A DNA stretch of 64,000 nt from Brevibacterium sp. XM4083 (GTDB taxonomy: Bacteria; Actinomycetota; Actinomycetes; Actinomycetales; Brevibacteriaceae): contig NZ_VFYR02000004.1 of NCBI RefSeq assembly GCF_006489205.2, forward strand, positions 542,962 to 606,961, given 5' to 3'. Position numbers and translations under genes: made by a program. Below the pieces are notes generated by a model that made no database searches, was not told the DNA's origin, and saw only the letters and a program-made list of their open reading frames with translations. This document shows positions 33,950 through 42,298 of the stretch, one piece after another; position 1 is the first letter of the stretch; every line of letters begins with the position of its first letter.

Positions 33950-34765
33950 TCACGAACCGCGGGCGTAGAGGTTGAGCTGCTCCCACGCCGCGGCGTACTT
34001 CTGGAACGCCGCGGTCGCGGACTCGATGTCGTCGTTGCTCAGCGCCGTCACCCACGAGTCGACGAGCTCCGGGCCCTCGTTCGGCCACAGCACCTCGCTC
34101 ATCCCGCCGAGGTCGAGTTCGAGGATCGAGTTCATGTCGAAGCTGTCGATCCACTGCGCGAGCACCCCGGTCTGCTCGACCATGTCGACGACCTTCGACT
34201 TCTCCGCGATGGTCTCCGCGGCCCACTCCATGCGCGCCGAGGCGGCGAGGATGTCGGTGCGGATGAGCACCCGCATCCCGGCCTCGGTCTCCTCGGTGAT
34301 GACCTGGTCCTCCCCGAGGGAGAAGAAGAGCCACCATGCCGGGGGCACGTCCCAGGCCGAGACCCGGGTGAAGATGCGAGTGTCCTTCGTGTCCTGGAGC
34401 CACTCGGCGCGGTGGCCGGCCGCCCGCCGTCGGGCGGACTTCGGGGCGATGATGTCAAGGGTCGCCTTCGACGTGTGCTCGGTCAGCGACTCGAGCGCCT
34501 CCCACCCGCGGATGTCCTCCTGGGTGGGGCTGAAGCGGTCCACCCCGTCCGGGGTCTGAGACGCCGGGAGGAAGATCGGGGTGTTGCGGAACGACTCGGC
34601 CACCGGGTTCGGGGGAAGCGAGATCAAGCGCTGATCCGCGTCCGCCGCCACCTGCGCTTCGATGCGCGCACGGTTGTCCTCGACCTGCCTGTCTTGCAAT
34701 TCGGAATGAACCACCGTGGGTTCGAAGATCCGCAGGGAGACGAGATATTCGCGACTGTAGGACAT
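33950..34765 (-). CDS. Conserved hypothetical protein upstream of the DUF3073 gene
   Basis: A 271-residue soluble, mostly helical protein: FEPTVVHSELQDRQVEDNRARIEAQ, a proline-containing segment IFLPASQTPDGVDRFSPTQEDIRGWEALESL, a WEPP-like region (SAWDVPPAWWLFFSLGEDQVI) and a C-terminal helix pair ending in AFQKYAAAWEQLNLYARG. No motif that I can assign. It looks conserved rather than random because codon use is strongly GC3 and hydrophobic spacing is regular. No Shine-Dalgarno sequence; TAGGCT ends 6 nt before ATG 34765, so the mRNA is likely leaderless. It is divergent from the DUF3073 gene. Confidence 0.72.
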   Translation of the reverse strand: MSYSREYLVSLRIFEPTVVHSELQDRQVEDNRARIEAQVAADADQRLISLPPNPVAESFRNTPIFLPASQTPDGVDRFSPTQEDIRGWEALESLTEHTSKATLDIIAPKSARRRAAGHRAEWLQDTKDTRIFTRVSAWDVPPAWWLFFSLGEDQVITEETEAGMRVLIRTDILAASARMEWAAETIAEKSKVVDMVEQTGVLAQWIDSFDMNSILELDLGGMSEVLWPNEGPELVDSWVTALSNDDIESATAAFQKYAAAWEQLNLYARGS

Positions 34766-34771
34766 GGGTTC

Positions 34772-34777
34772 AGCCTA
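34772..34777 (-). promoter_or_regulatory. Likely -10 box (TAGGCT) of leaderless hypothetical gene
   Basis: TAGGCT on the minus strand ends exactly 6 nt before ATG 34765. The same hexamer at the same spacing precedes purDC and others in this window. Confidence 0.45.
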
Positions 34778-34893
34778 TCCAAGGTCGCTTCCCGAAATGG
34801 AACTTCCCACCGCGAACAGGTAGGATTTAAGCGCATAGCAGAGATCTAGTCTGGGGCGAGCTGCCCCACATGACGACGGAGGGGGTCACGCCA

Positions 34894-35121
34894 GTGGGTC
34901 GCGGCCGCGCAAAGGCAAAGCAGATCAAGGTAGCTCGGAAGCTCAAGTACTACAGCCCCGACACTGATCTCAATCGTCTCCAACAGGAACTTGGCACGGA
35001 CTCCCATGAGTCCTCCTCAACCGACGCCTATGACGACGAACCCGATTACTCGGAGTACGCGGACAAGTACAACGTCGACGACGAAGACGGCGACGACGAG
35101 TACACGGAGCGCCGCTCCTGA
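34894..35121 (+). CDS. DUF3073 small protein
   Basis: A 75-residue protein of the actinobacteria-specific DUF3073 family: start GRGRAKAKQIKVARKLKYYSPDTDLNRLQQEL, then an acidic tail rich in Asp, Glu and Tyr. The basic head and acidic tail suggest nucleic-acid or ribosome association, but no role is established. The GTG at 34894 is chosen because it gives the family N-terminus MGRGRAKAKQ and has GGAGGGGG about 9 nt upstream; an in-frame ATG at 34870 adds eight atypical residues. A strong terminator follows. Confidence 0.9.
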   Translation: MGRGRAKAKQIKVARKLKYYSPDTDLNRLQQELGTDSHESSSTDAYDDEPDYSEYADKYNVDDEDGDDEYTERRS

Positions 35122-35136
35122 GCTGACCCCAGACGC

Positions 35137-35177
35137 ATGAGGAGGGGCGGAGACGTGAAGTCTCCGCCCCTCCTCAT
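35137..35177. terminator. Strong bidirectional terminator between DUF3073 and purM
   Basis: A perfect 18-bp stem (35137-35154 with 35160-35177) and GTGAA loop. It separates convergent DUF3073 and purM genes. The right end of the hairpin overlaps the first copy of a 17-bp direct repeat. Confidence 0.85.
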
Positions 35178-35207
35178 GTGTCTCAGCGGATCATGTGTCT
35201 CAGCGGA
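35174..35207. repeat. Perfect 17-bp tandem duplication across the purM stop codon
   Basis: TCATGTGTCTCAGCGGA occurs at 35174-35190 and again, unchanged, at 35191-35207. The second copy contains the real purM stop (antisense TCA, 35200-35202) and its last codons; the first is a duplicate. Confidence 0.95.
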
Positions 35208-36303
35208 GGATCGCGGCCCCGCCGTCGACGCCCTTGGCGCCCTGGACGTAGTCGAGCTCCCCGGACAGCGAACCGTCATCGGAGCGCACCTCACCGAGGA
35301 TCCACGATCCCGGGCTCGCCGCGAGCACCTCGTCGACGCGATCGGCGGCGGTGACGAGCACCATGCCGACACCGAGGTTCCACGTCCGCTCGCGGTCCGC
35401 GCGCGGCACCCCGCCGAGGTCGCCGAGGACGGTGAAGACCGGGGGGATCTCCCACGAGTCCCGTGACATCGTCGCGACGAGACCGGGCGGCAGCACCCGG
35501 GCGATGTTCGCCGACAGGCCTCCGCCGGTGACGTGGGAGACGGCGTGGACGGCACCCGGCAGCGCCGTGAAGAGGGCGTTGAGTTCGCCCGTGTAGACAT
35601 GCGTGGGAACGAGGAGCTCCTCGCCGAGGCTGCGCGAGAACTCCGGGACCTCCCGGCCCAGGTCCCAGCCCGCCTCGGCGATGATGTGCCTGACGAGGGA
35701 GTACCCGTTGGAGTGGATGCCCGAGGACGGCAGCGCGATGAGGACGTCACCGGCCTCGACCTTGTCGGGTCCGAGCAGCTTGTCGGCATCGACGACGCCC
35801 GTGGCGGCCCCGGCGACATCGTATTCGTCGACGCCGAGGAGGCCAGGGTGCTCCGCGGTCTCACCGCCGACGAGGGCGACATCGGCCTGCGCACACGCTT
35901 CGGCGATGCCGCGGACGATGTCGGCGATGCGCTCGGCCACGACCTTGCCGCACGCGATGTAGTCGGTCATGAACAGCGGCTTCGCCCCGCACACGATGAT
36001 GTCGTCGACGACCATGCCGACGAGGTCGAAGCCGATCGTGTCGTGCTTGTCCAGCGCCTGGGCGATCGCGACCTTCGTGCCGACGCCGTCGGTCGACGAG
36101 GCGAGCAGCGGGCGCTCGTAGTCCTTGAGCACGGAGACGTCGAAGAGGCCCGCGAAGCCGCCGACCCCGCCGATGACGTTGGCGTTGTGGGTCGCGGCGA
36201 CCGCTGACTTCATGAGCTCGACGGCCCTGTCGCCGGCCTCGACATCGACGCCGGCGGCGGCGTAGGTCGTCGTCTTCGCGGTGTCGGTCTCGTCTGGGCT
36301 CAA
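35200..36303 (-). CDS. purM: Phosphoribosylformylglycinamidine cyclo-ligase (AIR synthetase)
   Basis: A 367-residue PurM: step 5 of purine synthesis, FGAM plus ATP to AIR. Motifs are TYAAAGVDVEAGDRAVELMK, GVGGFAGLFDV, LLASSTDGVGTKVAIAQ, DDIIVCGAKPLFMTDYIACGK and GGETAEHPGLLG in the ATP-binding half; SSGIHSNGYSLVR and HVTGGGLSANIARVLP in the C-terminal half. The best start is a TTG at 36303, one base after the purF stop codon, implying translational coupling. The 3' end carries a 17-bp duplication. Confidence 0.97.
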   Translation of the reverse strand: MSPDETDTAKTTTYAAAGVDVEAGDRAVELMKSAVAATHNANVIGGVGGFAGLFDVSVLKDYERPLLASSTDGVGTKVAIAQALDKHDTIGFDLVGMVVDDIIVCGAKPLFMTDYIACGKVVAERIADIVRGIAEACAQADVALVGGETAEHPGLLGVDEYDVAGAATGVVDADKLLGPDKVEAGDVLIALPSSGIHSNGYSLVRHIIAEAGWDLGREVPEFSRSLGEELLVPTHVYTGELNALFTALPGAVHAVSHVTGGGLSANIARVLPPGLVATMSRDSWEIPPVFTVLGDLGGVPRADRERTWNLGVGMVLVTAADRVDEVLAASPGSWILGEVRSDDGSLSGELDYVQGAKGVDGGAAILR

Positions 36304-36304
36304 C

Positions 36305-37786
36305 TCAGCATCCTTTGTCGGCGGGGGTGGTGTTGACGGGAATCGGGTACTCGCCGGAGAAGCACGCGGTGCACAGCTGGCTGCGCTCCTGCTTCGTCGC
36401 CTCGATCATCCCGTCGAGCGAGATGTAGCCGAGCGAGTCCGCACCGAGCGAGGTGCAGATCTCCTCGGTGCTCAGGCCGTTGGCGATGAGTTCGGCCCGG
36501 GTGGCGAAGTCGATGCCGTAGTAGCACGGCCACTTCACGGGCGGAGACGAGATGCGGATGTGGATCTCCTTGGCACCGGCCTCCCGGAGCATCCGCACAA
36601 GCGCACGCTGCGTGTTGCCGCGCACGATCGAGTCGTCGACGACGACGAGGCGCTTGCCCTCGATGTTCTCGCGGATCGGGTTGAGCTTGAGGCGGATGCC
36701 GAGCTCCCGCAGCGTCTGCGAGGGCTGGATGAACGTCCGGCCGACATACGCGTTCTTCATCAGTCCCTGGCCGAACGGGATGCCCGACTCCTCGGCGTAG
36801 CCGACGGCGGCGGGGGTGCCCGACTCCGGGGTGGCGATGACGAGATCGGCCTCGACGGGGAACTCCTGGGCGAGCTTGCGCCCCATCTCCGTGCGGGCGC
36901 CGTGGACGATCTGCCCGTCGAGGACGCTGTCGGGGCGGGCGAGGTAGACGTACTCGAAGACGCAGCGGGCCGGCTTCGCCTCGGCGAAGCGGAACGAGCG
37001 CAGCCCGTCCTCGTCGATGGCGATGAGCTCACCGGGTTCGACGTCGCGCACATGCGAGGCGCCGACGATGTCGAGGGCCGCAGTCTCCGAGGCGACGACC
37101 CAGCCGTTGGACAGCCGGCCCAGCGACAGCGGGCGGACCCCCTGCGGGTCGCGGGCGGCGTAGAGGGTGTTCTCGTCCATCAAGACGAGTGAGAACGCCC
37201 CGTCGACTTCGCAGAGCAGCTTGAGCGCGGCGTCGGTGAGGTCCTCGCCCTGTTCGGTCGCGAAGAGCTCGGTGACGAGTGAGGTGTCGTTCGAGGAGTC
37301 GCGGAAGGCGCGGGTGCGACTGCGCTTCTTCGTCGCCTCGGCGACGACCTTGTTCGCGTGGTCGCGGCGGGAGTCGGCGAGCTGCTCGAGCTCGTCGAAG
37401 TTCGTCAGGTTGCCGTTGTGGGCGAGCGCGACGGTGCCGAAGGGGGTGGGGCCGAGCGTCGGCTGCGCGTTCTCGAACGACGGCGATCCCGTCGTCGAGT
37501 AGCGGGTGTGGCCGACGGCGATGTGGCCCTGGAGGAGTTCGAGGTCGCGTTCGTGGAACACCTGCGAGACGAGGCCCATGTCCCGGTAGACGAGGATCTG
37601 GTTGCCGTTGCTCGCGGCGATGCCCGCGGACTCCTGCCCGCGGTGCTGGAGGGCGTAGAGCCCGAAGTAGGTGAGTTTGGCGATCTCCTCGCCCGGAGCC
37701 CAGACTCCGAATACCCCACAGGCATCCTGCGGTCCGCGGTCCAGGGGGTCGATTTCGTGGGTCAGCTGCCCGTCTCCTCTTGCCAC
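36305..37786 (-). CDS. purF: Amidophosphoribosyltransferase
   Basis: A 493-residue PurF, the first committed step of purine synthesis (PRPP plus glutamine to phosphoribosylamine). The N-terminal nucleophile is Cys23 in DACGVFGVW, so a 22-residue leader must be removed to expose it, longer than the 11 of Bacillus PurF. GHTRYSTTGSP and ALAHNGNLTN mark the glutaminase site; VVVDDSIVRGNTQRALVRML is the PRPP loop. Four Cys compatible with the Fe-S cluster of the Bacillus type are present (in RCVFEYVYLARPDSV, WPCYYGIDFATR and QLCTACFSGEYP). GTG 37786 is the only suitable start. It heads a purF-purM operon. Confidence 0.97.
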   Translation of the reverse strand: MARGDGQLTHEIDPLDRGPQDACGVFGVWAPGEEIAKLTYFGLYALQHRGQESAGIAASNGNQILVYRDMGLVSQVFHERDLELLQGHIAVGHTRYSTTGSPSFENAQPTLGPTPFGTVALAHNGNLTNFDELEQLADSRRDHANKVVAEATKKRSRTRAFRDSSNDTSLVTELFATEQGEDLTDAALKLLCEVDGAFSLVLMDENTLYAARDPQGVRPLSLGRLSNGWVVASETAALDIVGASHVRDVEPGELIAIDEDGLRSFRFAEAKPARCVFEYVYLARPDSVLDGQIVHGARTEMGRKLAQEFPVEADLVIATPESGTPAAVGYAEESGIPFGQGLMKNAYVGRTFIQPSQTLRELGIRLKLNPIRENIEGKRLVVVDDSIVRGNTQRALVRMLREAGAKEIHIRISSPPVKWPCYYGIDFATRAELIANGLSTEEICTSLGADSLGYISLDGMIEATKQERSQLCTACFSGEYPIPVNTTPADKGC

Positions 37787-37830
37787 GGAAAGAATTGTCT
37801 CACACGCGCGCGAAGGGGCTGACGGCCGCC

Positions 37831-38295
37831 TCAGGCCCCGGTCGTTGGGCGGGTGGAGCCGCCCTGGTCACCGGTGGTGCGCCGGTCGTCGGCAAGGGGT
37901 TCGGCAGGGGTCGCGGACGACGGTTCGGCAGGGGTCTCCGCGGCCGCCTCGGCGGGGATCTCCTCACCCCGCATCTCAGCGATCCGACGCTGGGCGATGA
38001 CCTTCGGATCATCGACGAGGTCGATCTGCGCCTCGACCCGGTACTCGCGGGCCCGCTTGCGCCCCCGCCAGTCGAGGATGAGGGCGACGAGGCCGCCGAC
38101 GAAGAGACCGCCGACGCCGAGGACGACGAGGAGCAGACCCGCGCCCTTGGCCACCGTGTACTCGGCGGGGACCTCGCTGGGGTCGATGACCAGGGTGAGC
38201 AGTCCCGCGAGGAGGACGCCGGCGATCGCACCGGCGGCCATGAATGCCGCGAACTTGGGGCTGCGACGCACCGAGACGTCGATCTGGTCCTTCAT
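37831..38295 (-). CDS. Two-helix membrane protein, conserved near purF
   Basis: A 154-residue protein with two transmembrane helices (about 15-36 and 50-72) separated by a short loop, then a basic-acidic region (DWRGRKRAREYRVEAQIDLVDDPKVIAQRRIAEMRGEEIP) and a disordered Pro/Ala/Thr tail. A small membrane protein is often found in this position in actinomycete purF neighbourhoods. Function unknown. ATG 38295 has a good Shine-Dalgarno AAGGAG 5 nt upstream. It precedes purF by 44 nt on the same strand and may be in its operon. Confidence 0.78.
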   Translation of the reverse strand: MKDQIDVSVRRSPKFAAFMAAGAIAGVLLAGLLTLVIDPSEVPAEYTVAKGAGLLLVVLGVGGLFVGGLVALILDWRGRKRAREYRVEAQIDLVDDPKVIAQRRIAEMRGEEIPAEAAAETPAEPSSATPAEPLADDRRTTGDQGGSTRPTTGA

Positions 38296-38442
38296 GATCT
38301 CCTTGGGGCAAGGTCAGCGAGTTCGATCGGCTCCAGTCTAGACGAGGCCCCGCAGACCCGCTCCCAGACAATCCCACAGCGACCGACTCTTCCCATAGAC
38401 TGGCAGGAGGACACGGATGGGCTCTCACACACAGGGGTGGAC

Positions 38443-39447
38443 ATGTCACACACGATCATCGTCGGAATCGACGGTTCCGCCAACAGCCGCTGCGCCCTCG
38501 AATGGGCGATCGAGCACGCCAAGCTCACCGGTGCCCAGCTGCGCCTCGTCGCCGCCTACACCGTGCCCGGCATGAACATGAGCCGCGCCGACATCGTCTA
38601 CCCGGCCGACTTCGACAACTCCGTCAAGGACTCGACCCGGCAGCTCTGCGAGTCCGCCGCCGAGGTGGCCCGGCAGGCGGGTGTGCCCGTGACGACGATC
38701 GTCGCCGTCGGTGACGCCTCGGGAGTCCTCATCGACAGCTCGTCGACGGCCGATCTCGCCGTCGTCGGGGCCCGCGGACACGGCGGGTTCTCCGGTCGGC
38801 TGCTCGGCTCGGTCGCGCTCGCGATGCCCGCGCACGCCCACAGCCCCACCGTCGTCATCCCGAGCACGTGGCCCGATCGTCCCGCCGCCGACGAGCACCA
38901 GCCGATCGACCAGCCGGTGCGCACCTCGCAGGACGGTCCCCGGGTCGATGCCTCGCAGGACTCGAAGGAGCGCCCCGACTTCACCGGTCAGATCGTCGCC
39001 GGCGTCGACCCGTTCGACACCGACAGCCCCGTGCTCCGGGAGGCCGCGGTCCAGGCGCAGCTCTACGGCAAGCCGCTCCACATCGTCGGCGTCACCGCCG
39101 CGCACATCCTCTCCCCCGAGTGGCTGCCGAGCGAAGAGCACCTGACGAAGCTCTACGACGAGGCGGCCGCGGCCGACGAACTCGCCGTGGCGACCCTGCG
39201 CGACGAGTTCCCCGACCTCGACATCCGCTGGTCAGTCTTCGATGCCCCGGCCACCGAGGTGCTCGTGTCCGCGTCGCAGACCGCCGACCAGATGATCATC
39301 GGCTCCCGGGGGCGCGGCGGCTTCGTCGCGACCCTCCTCGGGTCGACCTCGCAGGGCGTGCTCGCCCACTCGCTCTGCCCGACCCGAGTCGTCCGGGTGG
39401 GGCGGCGGACGAAGGCGGACAAGCACCCGAAGGCCGCCCAGGGCTGA
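38443..39447 (+). CDS. Universal stress protein, two tandem USP domains
   Basis: A 334-residue protein with two UspA domains. The first (2-148) starts IIVGIDGSANSRCALEWAIEHA and ends with GARGHGGFSGRLLGSVALAMPAHAHSPTVVIP; the second (about 180-325) starts QIVAGVDPFDTDSPVLREA and ends with GSRGRGGFVATLLGSTSQGVLAHSLCPTRVVRV. Both ATP-binding G-x2-G-x9-G(S/T) motifs are intact, so it probably binds ATP. A disordered linker (150-180) and a basic tail are present. ATG 38443 follows AGGGG by 7 nt. It is divergent from the purF-side membrane protein and convergent with an EamA gene. Confidence 0.9.
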   Translation: MSHTIIVGIDGSANSRCALEWAIEHAKLTGAQLRLVAAYTVPGMNMSRADIVYPADFDNSVKDSTRQLCESAAEVARQAGVPVTTIVAVGDASGVLIDSSSTADLAVVGARGHGGFSGRLLGSVALAMPAHAHSPTVVIPSTWPDRPAADEHQPIDQPVRTSQDGPRVDASQDSKERPDFTGQIVAGVDPFDTDSPVLREAAVQAQLYGKPLHIVGVTAAHILSPEWLPSEEHLTKLYDEAAAADELAVATLRDEFPDLDIRWSVFDAPATEVLVSASQTADQMIIGSRGRGGFVATLLGSTSQGVLAHSLCPTRVVRVGRRTKADKHPKAAQG

Positions 39448-39456
39448 GACCCTCGC

Positions 39457-39500
39457 CTGCGCTCAGCCGAGGGCGATGCTGCGCTCAGCCGAGGGCGATG
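39457..39500. repeat. Perfect 22-bp tandem duplication across the EamA stop codon
   Basis: A 22-bp unit beginning CTGCGCTCAGCCGAGG at 39457 is repeated exactly at 39479. The second copy contains the EamA stop (antisense TCA, 39485-39487). It lies in the convergent gap between the stress protein and transporter. Confidence 0.92.
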
Positions 39501-40390
39501 AGTCCGATGCCGCCGACGACGATGACGGCGCCGGTGAGCTTCGCGGCGATGTTCCGCTCCCCGAAGAGCCACCACGCGAGCAGAGTGCCGATGATGATCG
39601 AGGTCTCCCGCACGGGCGCGACGAGGGCGACGGGCGCGGACTGCATCGCGTAGAGGACGAGGAGATAGGCCAGGGGTGAGAGCACCGCGACGGTGACGAG
39701 CGCCCACCGATGCTCCCCGACGACGGCCCGGAGGTCGGCGCGTCTGGCGCGGCCGCCGGGCAGCGTGACGAGACCGGCGCCCATGAGACCGGCGACGACG
39801 GCCTCGGAGACGGCGAAGTAGAGCAGCGGCGAGGTCGTCACGTGGTTGACGGCGAAGTCGTCCCACAGCGTGTACCCGGCGATGAATGTCCCGATGAGGG
39901 CACCCCACGCGAGACCGCGGGCCACCCCGCCGGACGGTTGAGCCCCGCCGGACGGGTCGACGCCGCCACGCGGCCGCACGGTGACGACGGCGATGCCGGC
40001 GAGCACGGTGAGCGCCCCGATGATCTCGACGGCGCTCAGCCGCTCCCCGAGGACGGTGACGGCGACGATGATCGTGAGCACCGGCCCGATGCCGCGGGCG
40101 CTCGGGTAGACGACGCCGAGAGGCGCATGATCGTAGCCTGCCTGCAGCGACACCGAGTACCCGATGTGGAGGAGTGCGCTGAGCAGGGCCGCGGCGAGCA
40201 GGCTCCCGTCGATCGACTGACGACCGGAGGCGATGAGCCAGATCGCGACCGGGGCGAGGAGAAGCGCACTGAGGCCGTGGTAGGCGAGGACGAACGCGTA
40301 GCCACGGCCGGCCACCGTCTTCGCCGCGAGGTTCCACAGAGCGTGCGCGACCGCGGCCCCGAGGACGAGCGCGAGGACTCCCGGCGTCAA
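39485..40390 (-). CDS. EamA-family (DMT) transporter
   Basis: About 301 residues, 10 helices. The first repeat starts LALVLGAAVAHALWNLAAKTVAGRGYAFVLAYHG and the second includes FIAGYTLWDDFAVNHVTTSPLLYFAVSE and SAPVALVAPVRETSIIIGTLLAWWLFGERN. The start is uncertain: no ATG or GTG with a ribosome-binding site lies in frame near helix 1, and TTG 40390 is the closest to the family N-terminus. The frame continues into the upstream dehydrogenase gene without meaning. It lies 65 nt after that gene on the same strand. Substrate unknown. Confidence 0.75.
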   Translation of the reverse strand: MTPGVLALVLGAAVAHALWNLAAKTVAGRGYAFVLAYHGLSALLLAPVAIWLIASGRQSIDGSLLAAALLSALLHIGYSVSLQAGYDHAPLGVVYPSARGIGPVLTIIVAVTVLGERLSAVEIIGALTVLAGIAVVTVRPRGGVDPSGGAQPSGGVARGLAWGALIGTFIAGYTLWDDFAVNHVTTSPLLYFAVSEAVVAGLMGAGLVTLPGGRARRADLRAVVGEHRWALVTVAVLSPLAYLLVLYAMQSAPVALVAPVRETSIIIGTLLAWWLFGERNIAAKLTGAVIVVGGIGLIALG

Positions 40391-40455
40391 CTGCGCCCGC
40401 AGTGCCGTGAGGTGGGCAGAGCCCGCGCGGGCAGGGCCGCTACGAACAGAGCCAT

Positions 40456-41898
40456 TCAGAGCTTGACGACGACGGTCTTCGTCTGCGTGTACTCGTCGAG
40501 GGCCTCCATCGACTTCTCGCGACCGTAGCCGGACTTCTTGAACCCGCCGAAGGGCAGTTCGACTCCCCCACCGGCCCCGTAGGTATTGACGAAGACCTGC
40601 CCGGCCTCCACCTCGGCGGCGAGCCGATGCGCCCGGGACAGGCTCTGGGTCCACAGCGCGGAGACGAGCCCGTAGTCGGTTCCGTTGGCCAGGGCCACCG
40701 CCTCATCGTCGTCGGCGAAGGTCATCGCGACGACGACGGGGCCGAACACCTCCTGCTGGGCGATCGTCGACCCCGGGGCGACGTTGTCGACGATCGTCGG
40801 GGCGATGAACGCGCCGCCTTCCAGGTCGGCGGCGAGCCCGGTCGGGCGGGAGCCGCCGGTGACGATGCGGGCGGCGCCGACGTCGGAGAGGAAGCCCTCG
40901 ACGCGCTCCTGCTGCCGGGTCGAGATGAGCGGGCCGAGCATCGGGTCGTCGAGGCCGTGGCCGATCGTCACCTCGGCCAGTGCCGCCGCCGTCTTCTCGA
41001 TGACCTCGGCGTGGATGTCCTGGTGGACGAGGAGGCGGGATCCGGCCGAGCACGTCTGTCCGGCGTTCTGGATGATCGAGCGCACGAGGGAGGGGATCGC
41101 CTCGTCGACGTCGGCGTCGGCGAAGACGAGGTTCGCGGACTTGCCGCCGAGTTCGAGGACGGTGGGCACGACGCGATCCGCGGCGGCGTGGGCGATCTGC
41201 GCACCCACCTGCGTCGACCCGACGAACCCGAGGTGCGCGATGCCGGGATGCTGTGCGAGGGCCGCACCCGCCTCGGCGCCGAGGCCGGTGACGACGTTGA
41301 AGGCGCCCGCGGGGAAGCCGACGGAGTGGATGAGCTCGGCCAGCCGCACGGTCGAGCGCGGCGTCTCATCGGCGGGTTTGGCCACCGCGCAGTTGCCGGT
41401 GGCGAGGCTCGTCGCCGCGGCCCGGCCGATGAGCTGGAGCGGGTAGTTCCACGCGACGATGTGCCCGGTCACCCCGTAGGGCTCACGGCGGGTGTACGCG
41501 TGCATGTCGTCGCTCAGCGGGATCGTCTGCCCGTGGTAGGCCTCGATCGTGTGCCCGTAGAACTCGAAGTAGCGAGCGCACACGTCGACGTCCGCATAGG
41601 CCTGGGTGAGCGGTTTGCCCGTGTCCTCGGATTCGATCCGGGCGAGCTCGTCGCGGTGGGCGCCGATCGCCGCGGCCGTGGCGACGAGGAGGCGGGAGCG
41701 TTGCTCGGGACTCGAGCGCCGCCACTCCCGCTGGGCCTTCGCCGCGGCCGTCACCGCTCGATCGATCTCCTCGGCCCCACCCCGGGAGACATCGCCGAGG
41801 TGGTCGCCGGTGGCCGGGTCGATGTTCGCGTACGTCGTCAGGGAGGGCACATGTCGGCCGCCGATGAACGAGGTCGTCTGGGTGATCTGCGCACTCAT
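40456..41898 (-). CDS. NAD(P)-dependent aldehyde dehydrogenase
   Basis: A 480-residue aldehyde dehydrogenase with catalytic Glu in LELGGKSANLVF and Cys in NAGQTCSAGSR. YGVTGHIVAWNYPLQL and GFVGSTQVGAQIAHAAADR are the cofactor-binding elements; VFVNTYGAGGGVELPFGGFKKSGYGREKSMEAL resembles betaine/aldehyde types. The substrate is unknown. ATG 41898 overlaps the SCP gene stop as ATGA, with GGAGGGA upstream, so the two are translationally coupled. The order asparaginase-SCP-dehydrogenase forms a compact operon. Confidence 0.9.
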   Translation of the reverse strand: MSAQITQTTSFIGGRHVPSLTTYANIDPATGDHLGDVSRGGAEEIDRAVTAAAKAQREWRRSSPEQRSRLLVATAAAIGAHRDELARIESEDTGKPLTQAYADVDVCARYFEFYGHTIEAYHGQTIPLSDDMHAYTRREPYGVTGHIVAWNYPLQLIGRAAATSLATGNCAVAKPADETPRSTVRLAELIHSVGFPAGAFNVVTGLGAEAGAALAQHPGIAHLGFVGSTQVGAQIAHAAADRVVPTVLELGGKSANLVFADADVDEAIPSLVRSIIQNAGQTCSAGSRLLVHQDIHAEVIEKTAAALAEVTIGHGLDDPMLGPLISTRQQERVEGFLSDVGAARIVTGGSRPTGLAADLEGGAFIAPTIVDNVAPGSTIAQQEVFGPVVVAMTFADDDEAVALANGTDYGLVSALWTQSLSRAHRLAAEVEAGQVFVNTYGAGGGVELPFGGFKKSGYGREKSMEALDEYTQTKTVVVKL

Positions 41899-42296
41899 CG
41901 GGGTCCCTCCAGGTCCGCGGTCGTGAACAGCGGCACGTAGCCGCTGAGATCCGCGCGTGTGCCCGAGGCATCGACCGTGCCGGCGGCGAGCGCCTCGGCG
42001 AAGCCGACCCGTCCGGTGACGAGGCCGAGCCACACCTCGGCGGAGGTCTCGACGACATTGGGCGGGGTGCCGCGGGTGTGCCGGGGGCCGGGAATGCACT
42101 GGGTGACCCCGAAGGGCGGCACGCGGACTTCGACGCTGTTGCCCTCGGCGCGGGAGGCGAGCTCCTCGAGGGTGAAGCGCACCGCGGTCGCCACCGTCGT
42201 CCGGTCCGCCGGCGCGCCGTCGGCATCGCCCTGGGCCACCCACATCTCGAGTGCGCGTCGTCCCTGTTCAGGGTCTATTCGTCGTCGAATCGCCAT
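41895..42296 (-). CDS. Bacterial SCP_3 sterol-carrier-like protein
   Basis: A 133-residue protein of the actinobacterial SCP_3 family, start MAIRRRIDPEQGRRALEMWV, core RFTLEELASRAEGNSVEVRVPPFGVTQCIPGPRHTRGTPPNVVETSAEVWLGLVTGRVGF, ending ASGTRADLSGYVPLF. These residues define the family, thought to bind lipids by its fold, but its partner is not known. It is commonly found next to purine genes in actinomycetes, as here. It starts 2 nt after the asparaginase stop codon and overlaps the dehydrogenase start by 4 nt. Confidence 0.9.
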   Translation of the reverse strand: MAIRRRIDPEQGRRALEMWVAQGDADGAPADRTTVATAVRFTLEELASRAEGNSVEVRVPPFGVTQCIPGPRHTRGTPPNVVETSAEVWLGLVTGRVGFAEALAAGTVDASGTRADLSGYVPLFTTADLEGPR

Positions 42297-42298
42297 CG

